This document shows, piece by piece, positions 32,695 to 43,932 of a stretch of 64,000 nucleotides of DNA (position 1 is the first letter of the stretch; each line of letters opens with the position of its first letter). The position numbers and the translations under genes were made by a program. The stretch is from Darksidea phi. Lineage: Eukaryota; Ascomycota; Dothideomycetes; Pleosporales; Lentitheciaceae. The stretch covers positions 186,001 through 250,000 of the forward strand of contig JASJFT010000004.1 in the NCBI GenBank assembly GCA_030770425.1, in the 5' to 3' direction. Below the pieces are notes generated by a model that was not told the origin of the DNA, made no database searches, and saw nothing but the letters and a program-made list of their open reading frames with translations.

Positions 32695-33654
32695 ATGGCG
32701 AGCGGCAACATTAGTGATGTGCCTGCTGCGACCTATGCCGAGTACGTCCTCACATCTTTCCCGGAGCTCCGCGGCCATCGACAAGATGGCGCGTCCGACT
32801 TCTTATCAGACGAGAGCGATTCTGCATCTGATGAGGAGTCGGATGCGCCGCCCGACGATGGCCCTCCCTGTCCCACCAGCGCTGCATCGCGATGCCTTCC
32901 TGTCCGCCCAGCGCTGGCCCATCGCCTCAACTCCCACCGTCTGCATGTACGGGCCAAAGCTAAGTTGCAGCGCGACAGACTCCTCTCCGGCCCCATGTTA
33001 GACATCTACGTCGGCACCTCCAAGCGCCATTGGGCGCTACACCGCAACCTCCTATGTCACCACTCGGAGCGACTCGAGTCAGAGCTCCACGGCGACGGGA
33101 GGAAGCAGCAGGACCGCCTCGAGCTGCCGGAACACGACCCGGCGGGGTTCGAGCTGCTTGTCAAATGGCTCTACCAGGGCAAGCTCGACGACGTCACTGA
33201 CATGGCAGATGCCAACCAGAAGTACGACTATGCCGTCAGTTGTCACAAGCTCTACCTGCTGTGCGACCGCTTCGACATGCCGCAGCTGAAGAACGTTGCC
33301 ATGGACCAGTATCGGAAGGGCCTCAACCAAGCCGAGCTCGTGCCCGACGCCGACGAGATCGACGAGATATACCGCCAGAGCCCCGTCGGCTCGCCCTTCC
33401 GACGGCTGATGACCCGTATCGCTGCGCGTCAGATCATGGACCCGGGCAGCGAGCGAGACGTCGAGACATATCGCCAATGCTTCGAGAACAACCCGGACTT
33501 CGCCATCGACATGGTCAAAGCGATCAAACACGGAACGGGGGGCATGCTGTTCGATGACCCAACCGATACCGGCAATGAATGCGAGTACCACGACCACCAA
33601 GCTGGTCCCAACTGCCACATCAAGGGCAAAGGCAGAGTCAAGCAAGGTAAATAG
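32695..33654 (+). CDS. BTB/POZ domain protein
   Basis: 319 aa from the ATG at 32695 (MASGNISDV). An open frame extends to 32218, but the upstream residues look untranslated. After an acidic low-complexity segment (SDFLSDESDSASDEESD), the BTB fold begins at about residue 105. It shows LDIYVGTSKRHWALHRNLLCHHSE, then the LELPEHDPAGFELLVKWLYQGKL segment that matches the usual BTB strand-helix end. A C-terminal helical part carries CEYHDHQAGPNCHIKGKG, a Cys/His motif often seen in fungal BTB proteins. BTB proteins dimerise and many serve as cullin-3 adaptors; which applies here is unknown. The GC-rich coding sequence contrasts with the flanks. A splice at 33647 would fuse it to the next ORF. Confidence 0.85.
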   Translation: MASGNISDVPAATYAEYVLTSFPELRGHRQDGASDFLSDESDSASDEESDAPPDDGPPCPTSAASRCLPVRPALAHRLNSHRLHVRAKAKLQRDRLLSGPMLDIYVGTSKRHWALHRNLLCHHSERLESELHGDGRKQQDRLELPEHDPAGFELLVKWLYQGKLDDVTDMADANQKYDYAVSCHKLYLLCDRFDMPQLKNVAMDQYRKGLNQAELVPDADEIDEIYRQSPVGSPFRRLMTRIAARQIMDPGSERDVETYRQCFENNPDFAIDMVKAIKHGTGGMLFDDPTDTGNECEYHDHQAGPNCHIKGKGRVKQGK

Positions 33655-33783
33655 TGTCCGTTATGCACCACCACCACCACCACCAACACTGCTCAACCCG
33701 TCACTCTTACGATGATGAAGAGCTCTCACCCTCCCTTCACTGGTTCGTACTCGAAGACGCATAGTAACACTCATTGACTTTAG

Positions 33784-34808
33784 CCCTCAAGGCCTCAGCC
33801 CTCCCCCGCGACCCCAGATCCGCCAAATCCGCTCTCTGCAAAAGCTCCGACCCGCCTCCCCACCCTCACCTCCCGTCTCACCTTCTTCCGAATCCCCCGC
33901 CTCCTCCCCGACAGGCTCGCCGACAAGACGGAGCAAGCAGCGCCGGCCCTCTCCGCCGTCGCCTCACCAGTCCGGCTTCTTCAACAGTCGAGACGTCGAC
34001 CGAACACGCGACAGCGAGCTCTCCCCACCCGAAAGAACAGCGCGACAAGTTTCGCCGAGTCACCCCCCCAGAGACACGCCTACCAAACCCAACGCTTCCC
34101 AAGGAATCGATGGAGGAGTCACACCCAGTCCCCGCAGACCCCCACCCAAACTCAAGCGACGCGTGTCACCTTCCCCAGGATAGTTCAACCAGCGACAAAC
34201 CAGCGACGCCGACACCGAAAACAGAAAAAGCGGTTTACAAAGAAGGGCAAACGTCGCCTTCGCGCGGGATCTGGGGTTGGGCAAAGGTTGGTACTGGCAG
34301 GTTGGGCATCATTGGAAGAATACCCCACCCAGAATGGAAGGGGCCGGTTCTGACAGCGAAGGCCGCCAATTCAGCAGTCAACGGAGTATTAGAAGGCAAA
34401 ACGGTCGAGCCGCTAGATGACTTCAGCGTTCCATCGTCAATATCTACTGAATCGGCGAACGTGGTACAACAGGAAGAAGCCGCGGCAGCCCGGATCGAAG
34501 GCTTGGGCATTGCAGACAGCACGGTCGATCCCATGTTCTCCCAAACGAAGCGATCGTCAGATGAACTTGCCGCATCCGTCACTGGAACGCCCTCGCCAAA
34601 TGCCATTAGAAACGAGCAGTGGACGAACGGCGTAGACAGCGTGATGATGTCCAGCACCGACAGCCCACCAGCGACGCCATCGCCCGCTCAACGAAGGAAG
34701 GAAGTTAACAGTGGGCCCGAGAACACACCTAGTCCGCATCGCATTCCCAAGTACAAGATCGCACTCGCGGCAAACATTCTTTCTCCTCATAGGACGGTCA
34801 CTACGTAG
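33784..34808 (+). CDS. disordered Pro/Ser-rich coding region, possible 3' exon of the BTB gene
   Basis: Open for ~341 codons with no ATG near its start, so an upstream exon is needed. A TTTAG acceptor ends at 33783. Two donors give the same frame: GTAAAT at 33647 inside the last codons of the BTB gene (137-nt intron containing a CAC microsatellite), or GTTCGT at 33743 after a small exon starting at 33712 (41-nt intron). The former yields a 658-aa fusion. Only 57 bp separate the BTB stop from that small exon, which favours the fusion. The first ~130 residues are Pro/Ser/Arg-rich. A compact segment GIWGWAKVGTGRLGIIGRIPHPEW looks conserved. The rest is Ser/Thr/Pro-rich and disordered. Confidence 0.6.
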
Positions 34809-37800
34809 AGATACCCCTGCTTTTGGTTCTGAGTTTCCTTTTGTTGTTGACATTCGCCGGAAAAGTTTGCATTAGGGAGCTTGGGTGTAGTTGTTGGAAC
34901 AATTTGGCGCATGCTGCATCCAAAACTAGGGTTAAGAGATAAGTGATAAGTAGGTACACATGGTAATCAAATACTGATATGATGCAAATATTAACCCTTA
35001 CCTTGCACTCGCTCCTTCACTCGTTTATTGGTTCCAAAGTTGACCGTTTCCTTAGAAGCAACGTGCATCACCATTCCCCTATATCCTGCATACTGCATCT
35101 TTCACGCCCTAGCCTTACCTTCAGCCTTCCTTCCAAACATTACTCCCCCCCGTTCACTAAGTCGATGTGGTGATTGAGGCATGTCTGTGCAGCATCAGGC
35201 ACAGCTTCGCCTTTCATATGTAGTTTGTCGCTTTGCTAGTTCTTTACGATTGTGGCTTTTGTGGATGATAGCTAGGTTGGTTTTGTTGGTGGACTTGTTG
35301 GAAAGAGAATATGACGGTGGAATGCGTTGTATAATCTATCGATTTCTATGGCGTCCCGAGAGTGTGGCCTACCGTGAACTGTGGACTCGCTCTCTTCAGG
35401 TCTAGAGACAGATTACTGGCTGCGCCTTGTACGGACATTCTTGGAGTCAGAATTGGTGTAGACCACTTTCATATTTGCAAGTTACTGCCCAAATTAAATC
35501 ACACCTCGTCTTCATCCATGGACTCTAGTATCTCTGATTATATCCCCATCTTCCGCACCAGAACCAGCATCGTTCTTGTCGATGATGCTCGACTACAAAC
35601 ATTGTTCCAAAAAATCGTATAGTTCTAGGCGCTTCTTGTCTGACTCAAACTATCACAAAGCAGTTTTGGTGTGCTCTTCTAGACTTGGAATTAAGCATCA
35701 GTTGCTTATGATGTCGGTCATTCCTTCTTACTAGAACAAAACACAGGACTTAGATGTATCCTCTATTAGCTTCGAGCATCGAAATATTATTATTGTTGCA
35801 ATATATCTGGGCTTGATGCTTGGTCCGAATTCTCCGCAATTTGTAATATGGATGGAGGCTGTGCGGCCTGGTCTCTAGGTGCAAAGATACCAGAGTTGCA
35901 CTATCTAGTTTCCTGGAAAAGGAAGCCTGGTATAAAGCGAGTATATCTGTGCATTCGCTGATCCGGTTATTAAAAACCGGCCTCTATAGCCCGATATAAG
36001 AATTTCTTTTTTTTTCTGTTTTTCTTGCTGCAAAGTTGAATTGCGGACGACTCCCACGCCAGATTTCGTGGTCGCTACTTCATTAAACCATACATCATAC
36101 AACAACACTATGCCTTGCGCGCAGGCAGACAGATCAAGCTTGTGAGGGCAATGCCGCATGAGCATCTAGTGCCGTAGACGGCGTCAAAGCAGCGCAGTAT
36201 GACTTCAAAATATTTTTCCCCTTTCCTATTTGAGATATCAGCTGCCATCTCTACTTCGTGAACAGTACTAGAATGCAAGTTTAGTAGCTGTCTAGTGTAT
36301 AGTGAAACCACACCACTTCTAACTAATGCGTTGCTTGCCTTCCCTAGCCTCCAATAGGAAACAAACCATTGCTATCTGGAGTGATGTTGCGCTCCAAAGC
36401 CTGCGAACAATAATACAATAATGACAGGACCTTACATCGCTTTTTCCTAATCGAATTTTCTCCTTCACGATTTCCGCTTCGCCTTCTCCAAAAGATCAGC
36501 ATGAGCGCATGCATTATATATGCTCCCGAGATTTTGCGGAGTCTAATCACGAAAGCTTACCTAGGGCGCGTGTACTGCCGCCCCCTTTTTTGGTATCATG
36601 GGCGTCGATGCATAGGTCGATATGAGCCACAGCTAATCTCTCACGCACTACAGTCAGACGCTTCAGGTTAAACTTGAAGCTGCTCAGCCACAGTTCAAAC
36701 CTAATTCTCATAGGCCATGTGTGTCTACAGCATTTAACTCTGGTGTCTAAGTCTACAGGGTCTTCCCCCTAATATAATTAGTCGTAGGCGTAACATATCT
36801 GGTTTGGATTTGCATAGTGGGAGTCTCTTTTGTGAGGTCCGCACGAAACATAGTAGGAGTTTGTACACAGTAGAGGTACCCACGCCATATACACGAGAAT
36901 GGAGCTGTAGAGCTGTACACAGTACCAGCAATCGTAAGGGATATTTGCTACCGATGAGGTAATGTTTCGAACATTGATAGACGGTTGAGAGCCCCAACAG
37001 TAGTAGCGAGGAAGTAGTTCCACTGATACACTGTGCACACCTCCATCTATAGTATAAAAGCCTCTCTTCTTGACTCTGACCACGTACTCATTATTCAGTA
37101 CACCCATATTTTATCTTAAACAAACTTGTCCGCGAGCAACTGCAACTATTGACATAACCAACACCCTCCCGCTGTCTGTAATCCCGATCATAGGTGTTAG
37201 CAACAGCGCCCTTGTTATTCCACCAAGCCCGTCAGGGGTGCATATCGCATAAGAAGGATGGGCATCAAATTTCTTGTAGAGAACATTGGTGAATATTTGA
37301 CAGATGGGGCTCTCAGGCTTGAAGATGATGAAGCTAGTTTTCATCTGGTCGACGGTGAGAATTGAGGCCAGGAGACTGAAGGTAATTGTGATTTCCTTGC
37401 ATCTCTGGCTATATAGATGTCAAGGGAGTTACGGTCTTTTGGTTTAAGATGTGTTGAGTCGATGTGAACCTGAAGCAGCACCCGCCCTTTAACCTTCTCG
37501 TACAACTTCTCCGCCACATATTGAATACAGTCGTTGAAACATAAAATGTCCATTTTCGGCCTTTCGAAGAGACGGTTGGCCCAAGAGAAGCGATTTGAAA
37601 GGCAGATGCGAGCTTATCATGCCATCGTGTAGTCCCCCTGTCAAACCGGTCATAGCATTTCAACCTGTAAATAATCCTTCACTGAGAAACATCCACTGAG
37701 AAACATCTGCTCAACCCCCTACCTAACGATTTAAGCAATTATGGGGTGAAGTAATTTCCCCCCATATTTGCCGGGATTCTTCTGCTCAGTCCTCGTGTAT

Positions 37801-38585
37801 CACTGTTGCCCCCATCCGCAAACTAGGTTTCGATGGCCCTTGTAGGCTAAATGTGGATTCTCGAGTCGTTTCTGCACATTTTCTATGGTTTGGAGATGGT
37901 TTCAGATTTCCAAGCTCGGTGACTGAGATGTTGAAGACCTCCTTGTTTGCCCGATACCATGATGTACCTAAGGAGTAAGGTGCGTGTTAGGCGCGGCGAT
38001 CATTTCGAACAAGCGACTGTGTCGTAGATAGTGCTGATGAAGTAGGTAGAATAGCGGTAGGCAATAGATCATTGTTGAAAACTCCGTAGTATTCAATGAA
38101 CTGAAGTATTTATGCTGCTACACAAACATGATCTAGCTTCGGAGTCATTGACGTAATATGATTCGCATTAATTGACTGTGAAAGCAGTCACTCTGAAGAG
38201 TCACTAACGTTTCGTACGAGCTGCGTAATGGCCTCTTGCCTCCGAAGTATGGTTGTAGAGAAGCTCATCCTCCTGAAAAGTGCGTTGTCAAGCTTGACAG
38301 TCTAAATTGTCTACGGATCGCGAGCCTCACCAGTCGTAGCAGTAAATAAAATACCAGTGTCTCTTTCGCTGCAGAGATGCTGACGTCGGCGTCGGTTTTT
38401 GGCACCGACGCTGAGTCGCATAGTCATAATCAGCGACAAAGCATTAGCCTCTCCCTGACCTTGCACATCCTTGCCTGAAACAATACCACGATGATTCCCA
38501 CACAACAGCTCGCAATCAAAGATGGTATACCTACGATCATAAAAGCAATCCTCATCAGCCCAATTTCCAACGCCACGGTCCAACC
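34809..38585. other. large gene-poor region
   Basis: About 3.8 kb with no supported gene. Frames are short and overlapping. A minus-strand segment at about 37340-37650 reads like coding sequence for about 100 codons but lacks intact continuations, so it may be a decayed gene. A poly-T/C tract lies at about 36004-36030. No terminal repeats or transposase motifs were seen. Confidence 0.5.
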
Positions 38586-41500
38586 TCATCCTGCTGCCAC
38601 AGTCTGGCCCCTGCCCCTCCCCTTTTCTCGCCGAAAACACCCAAACTCCACCCTAGTACCCTCCCTCAAATTCTTCAATACACCCCTTAAACTACCCAAC
38701 TCTTCCTGCAATCGCACTCTTGCTTGGTTATCTGTTTTCCCGTCCAGAACCTGATAGATATCCGTCTGTATTTGACTCGCCTTCTCTGTTGTATAGTTCG
38801 CTAGCGTCTGGGCCATGAATTCGACGTCTAGGGTCGCTTGCATGAGGGAGGGCAGAGGGCAGGACTGGAGTTGGTTGAAGGTGGAGATCAAAGACGTGGT
38901 GGTATTTTCGAACAGCGATCGGAGAATGCGTGCTGTTAGAGGCGGTGATGTGGTGCTGACTTCTGTGTGTACTATGACCAGATCTAGCAAGATACTAAAT
39001 ACGTAGGGGCTTGGTTCGCGATCTGCAACACTCTTTCCAGGGTGGGGTTCCGGCGCCCACCCTGGGCTGAAGATGCCAGCTTCGATAGCAGCAGCGATGC
39101 GTGCGGAATGAGGTTTCGTGTACGATTTGAAGAGCTGGGCGTCGAGTTGCGAGAGGACGTCACGAATGCGTGTTGTTTCGTCTGTGAGCTGAACAGAGAA
39201 GAGAGTTTCGAAGAGCGTGAGGAGTTGAGGTGTTATTTCAGATTGGAAGGAGGCCATGTTCGAGAGGGTGAGGAGCAGACGGATAGACTGGATCATTATC
39301 AGTCTTTGCTTCGAGACTTTGGTAGGTGAGTAAAATCGGGACGGTACATACTTTTTTGCTCGCATCCACTTTCCCCCATCCACCCTCTTCAGCCTCGTCA
39401 ACATGAATCGTGAGATCATCTCCCTGAATCTCAAAGTCCCTACCAAGCGCTCTTCTTCCCTTCTCCGCACACTCCACCATGCCACTCAACGTCCGATACA
39501 AGCTCGTTACAAACTGACTTCTTACCATCTGTAACAGCTTATTGCTCGGAGGTACAACAACATCCACCGCTGTCTTGCTTGCCGCCTCCACGTACATGAT
39601 CTTTTGCAAATTGTTTAGCAGAAAGCTTTGCACGGCCAGAAAGCGCGATGGCATAGTCGTGATGTCCTTCCGGTCGGTGTCCCGTGTCCAATCTTCGAGT
39701 ACCTTAATGTTCTCGGCATCTGCGTTCCAGGCAGCACAAACAGCTTGGACGCAGCGCTCGCGGACGCTGCCAACAAGCACACGAAGATTTTCATCGATCC
39801 GGGCCGAAGCTCCCACTTCTGGCAACCTCAGCGAAGCCAACTCGTTCGCCGCTGTCCCTATCAAAACCAGCGTTTTTGCAAGATAATGCGATCCAGACAG
39901 CGCATTCGAATGCGGCGGCCAAAATGCATATTTCTCCCACGACTCACCCTTGCTCGGCGAAGGAGGTGGTACGTTATTCGGATCAAAACGAAATCGCGAC
40001 CCCATCGTCGGACTCAAGACGGCACTCATCGGCGTCCTCGGCGTGGTGGGCGTCTTCGGAACGGGCGAGAAGAGCAATGAGACGTCTTCGGTGGGAGGAT
40101 CGGCGAAGAAACTATAGAAGTGCTCTCGGACAATGTTAATTAGGTCCACTGTGCCATTCTCGAGCTCGCTCACGTTGCTGGAGGAGAGCTTGTGATGCGG
40201 CGAAGACTGGTTGTTAAAGCCCATAGGAAGTGACCTCTGAGCGCGCCCTTCAATGAATGACCGTGCGATATCCCAGTACTCCACGATTTCGCCGAGCAGG
40301 CCTCCGTTCACCGCTAGCAACGCCCCCATCGAAGCATACACATGCTCCCAGAACTCTACCACCTTGGCCGAATCTAGCTTCGCTGCCTCCGGGCTAATGT
40401 TGCTGCTTGTAGGCACAGACCTCAGATGCTTCGCCAGTGTCTTCAAACTCGGCTTCTCCGCGTTCCCAAGCCTGCGCCTGAGAATCTCAATCTCGCACAG
40501 CGACCGGTCGCACGTAGATGTCAACCTCGACTTTAGGTAATCATATCTCGACAGTAACCATATCCAGATCGGATTATCTTCCACGCCTAGCTCTAACATA
40601 ATGGATATGAGCTCCATATATTGCTCTGACTTGACGTCGCTCCCAGTCCGATGTTTTGTGAAATGCGTACTGGTGAGTCGTTTCCACGCGTCGCGCTTGA
40701 ACGCCTCAACTTGGTGCTCGACATCTGCCCACATCCGCGCTGTAACAATGATTTGATGGATCTGCCCATCCAGCAATGGTGTCTGCGAGTTCTTGGCCTG
40801 CTCGACGATGTACCGTGCGTCTTCGGCGAACTTCCTTGCTCTTGTGTACTCCTCGACGATGGTCTCGTGATCCTTTCTCCGTATCGCGTCGTGTATTGCA
40901 GAACCGACTTCAAACAGACCGCGATTCTTCTCCACAGACGAAAGTATTGACTTCAGCGTCTCCTCCTTTTCCCTTCCGCCGAGGGCAGGGCCCCATACCT
41001 CCTCTGCTTTGACAGCGACCTCGGTAAGTGGCACCTTGATCCCATGTACACCATACTCGCTCTCCTTGACCAGCGCATTCTTCTTCTTCTCCCCTGGCAC
41101 CTTGCCCACCATGCCCGGGCCCAACATAGCGCTTGGCTGCCGTGACGAGAAGCTACTCCGGCTCGCCCCCCTCGAATGTCCCGGCCGCCGACCCGGGCTT
41201 GCAGGCGCCTCCGACTCTTTGCGCACATCTCGCATTTCTTCATATACGCGGTCAATGGTCGCTTTCGCGCCAACGAAGCGCTCAAAATTAGCTTCGACGA
41301 GGACCTTGAGGGATGCAGATTTCTTCTCGATGCTTCTGCTCAAGAAGTCAAGGCCAGCTAGGAGCGAGTCGGTGGATGCGGAGCTGTGGACTTGCGATAG
41401 GAAAAGCGAGGGAGAAAAGGTTGTCGAGGACAGCAGGAACCGGTTCCCTATACTCCAATTAGTCGGATAACCCCAATGCGACCCCGGAATATAAGACGCA

Positions 41501-41847
41501 CTCAACTTGACATCGTCCTCCACCCCCAATCCCCTCTGCCTGAGCACCTGCACCACGCTTGGAAACGTCCCTAACGGATCCTGCTCATCCTTCATAACCA
41601 AACTCTCCACGCCATCTTGCGTCTTCTCCACGCCCGGTCTCTGTCTCGAGAAGCTGCCTCCACTTTCCAGCACCGAATATCGGGATTTGGAGCGCCGGAC
41701 GGGCTGCGCTTGCTTCTGCGCGCGGGGCGGCGCATCGTCGGCGTCGGACTCGGAGTCGTTGTCTTTATCTGCAGGCCAGGCGGAAGGATAGAGGTTCGGG
41801 ATGTTGTATTTGTTTAGCAGAAGCGTCTCTGTGCTTTCTCGCTCCAT
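38586..41847 (-). CDS. sec5: exocyst complex component Sec5
   Basis: Subunit of the octameric exocyst, which tethers secretory vesicles to the plasma membrane at sites of polarised growth. Model: complement(join(38586..39287, 39352..41847)), 1065 aa, as expected for filamentous fungi. The 64-nt intron has donor GTATGT and a CTGAT branch and keeps frame exactly. The N-terminus shows the fungal Sec5 start (LLNKYNIPNLYPSAWP). After a charged linker comes the signature FLSQVHSSASTDSLLAGLDFL, then a helical KKSASLKVLVEANFERFVGAKATID segment, then the long helical-rod (CATCHR) region. The C-terminal exon ends GRGRGQTVAAG. The start ATG at 41847 is the first in frame. Confidence 0.95.
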
Positions 41848-42166
41848 TCTGTTGTGTGGGGAGGTGTGCTGTGTGCTGTGATGGACGTGCGTGGACGTTT
41901 GGGCGTTGGAGATGCGTTTGAGACGCGCTTACAATGGCCAATCAGAAGTATTCACTACTTGGCGTCAGAAACTCCTGCTGCTGACTACACGTTTTGCTAG
42001 CACGAGGTTGAAGACGTACACAGACAATCTTGAAAGCGGTAAGACAGTTGTCCCATTGACAATGAGACGGTTTTAATCCTCGTATCCGTGATGTCTATCT
42101 AGCCACGGTGCATGGAAACACCAACATCATGCCAGTATCTCTTCACCCACACCTCAGCAAGGATAT

Positions 42167-43383
42167 TTAGAAGCTGCCCTCCTGAACAATCCCCTGCCCC
42201 CTCAGCTGACCACCGACAGCAACCCCCGACCACCTATTGTTCCCTTTCCCATCCCCCTCTAGCTCCAGATCTTTATATATCTCCACTTTATAAGTCGTTT
42301 CATTTGCCAACGTGATATCCGCCATAGTGCGCTTCTCGGCCGACTCGATCTTGACCAATTTCTCCTGTCCACGCCTATCAACCGTCTCACACATAGTCAC
42401 TATCTTCTTCCCATTCCGCGCAATGTAAGCGCTAGTGTGCACCTTGCCCGTACGGTCCTCGCCTTGGAACCAGTTGATTGAGTCGAAGGTTCCGGAGCCG
42501 ATGCTCGCGCGGCCAAAAACCCAATTCTTCACGACAGAGGACCATGGGCGGCTGGACCAAGTTTGATCGTGCCAGCCAGTGCCGTTAGCAAAAGAAAGGG
42601 TCTTCGTCTTGCGTGTCAAGGGAGAGACGACGACGAAATCAGCGGAGGCTTTAGCGTCAGGGATTTGATTGGTCCAACCCAGCAGTCCGGGAACAAGCTC
42701 GAGAGTGGTGGTATCGGTCAACTCAGTCGCGCAAGGATAGCGCGACGGCGCGATCTATCTTTCATCAGTCCCGTTCAGCTATGCAGTCACTAGAGAGCTG
42801 CTTGAGGCGTGCTTACTGAGGTTAGATTTAGAGTGCCGCAAATACCCAGCTGAGCTGAGTTGACTTCAACGACATAGTGGTTGCCATCGAAGCTACCCTT
42901 CCAGCTGGCCCCAGTGGTACCCCAGCTGCCGCTGCTCCCGGCACCCTCCGTATGTATCAGCGCTGCGCCCTCCTCACTATCGACTGTATCAATCTGGAAC
43001 GACTCCACACTGCCGTCAGCAAAGCTGAATAACAACTTCGCCGACACGGGACTTGTGGTACTCGGCACACTATCGCCTGTTGCCAGGTAGAAGACCACGG
43101 TAACAGACTCGTTGAGATTAGCGCGATTCACAGCGTCGAAAGCCCAGATGTCGAAGTTAGTTGCGTTGGGACGAGGAAGAACATGTGGCTTGTCGAGAGC
43201 TTCGCGGTCGTGAAGGCAGGCGTCCACATGAGGCTTGAATGTGACGTTGGCAGGGCCCGTGGTGCGTATATTGGGGAAGATGTAGTCCGTGGGTGCTTCC
43301 CAGGAACCGTGGCAGGGGCGGTCGGCGGATGTGGTCGTGAGAATGCAGCTGCCGACTGCAAACAGAGAGTGAAAAAGCTTCAT
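42167..43383 (-). CDS. secreted AttH/CrtC-superfamily (lipocalin-like, Diels-Alderase-type) protein
   Basis: Model: complement(join(42167..42754, 42817..43383)), 384 aa; the 62-nt intron (GTAAGC donor, GATAG acceptor) keeps frame. A cleavable signal peptide is apparent (MKLFHSLFAVGSCILTTTSA). The layout matches the fungal hydroxyneurosporene-synthase/AttH-like family that includes decalin-forming Diels-Alderases such as CghA and Fsa2 (370-390 aa, two beta-rich halves). Visible hallmarks are the APSRYPC linker followed by LELVPGLLGWTNQIPDA, and the GTGWHDQTWSSRPW motif. Such enzymes fold polyketide or PKS-NRPS chains, but no PKS is in this window. Substrate unknown, and a non-catalytic secreted role is possible. 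Confidence 0.8.
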
Positions 43384-43932
43384 GTTGCAACTCTAGCTTC
43401 GATTGCTGAGAAATGTGGTTGAGGAGCGATGGTGATGCCTTTTCGATCGTGTGAAGCAAGGGTTCATTTTATGAGGAACTAAGGCGGGCTAGTAAGTGCA
43501 AGAACTTTGTGGTAAAGGAGGAAGCGCCGCACATGTAGTCCGCACATGTGCACAGGTAGGTAGCAAGAGCAACCTGGCGACGGTGACCGGACCGCGATGT
43601 AGACTTTGTTAAGCACTATGCATATTTCGACTTCAGACCAGAATTCGTATCTATTGCCGTCCAATCTTTCCTAGAGCTCGACAGCATTCTAATCGAAGCT
43701 CGCGTCAAATCACCTAAGTCGCAACCGGCTGACGTAGTGGAATCTATCCAGATAGCCATCGGACAGACTCGCATAGAAACCCCTTCCGGTTGCACATTCC
43801 ATATCAGCTAAAAGTAGCCAAAGCTATTCAACCCTAGAATCACCCAAGTCCAACTAGGATTCTGTCAGTATCCGTACACACATTGACCTTTTCTCGAACT
43901 CAGCGCTATGCCAGTGCTAATTCTTTACCATA
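43384..43932. other. short intergenic region
   Basis: About 550 bp between two minus-strand genes. It contains the upstream region of the Diels-Alderase-like gene. Nothing specific is recognised. Confidence 0.4.

Noticed and set aside
33774..34808. Stand-alone gene starting at 33774
   Set aside because: The first codon is TTG, not ATG; the frame must be entered by splicing, as described for the BTB gene.
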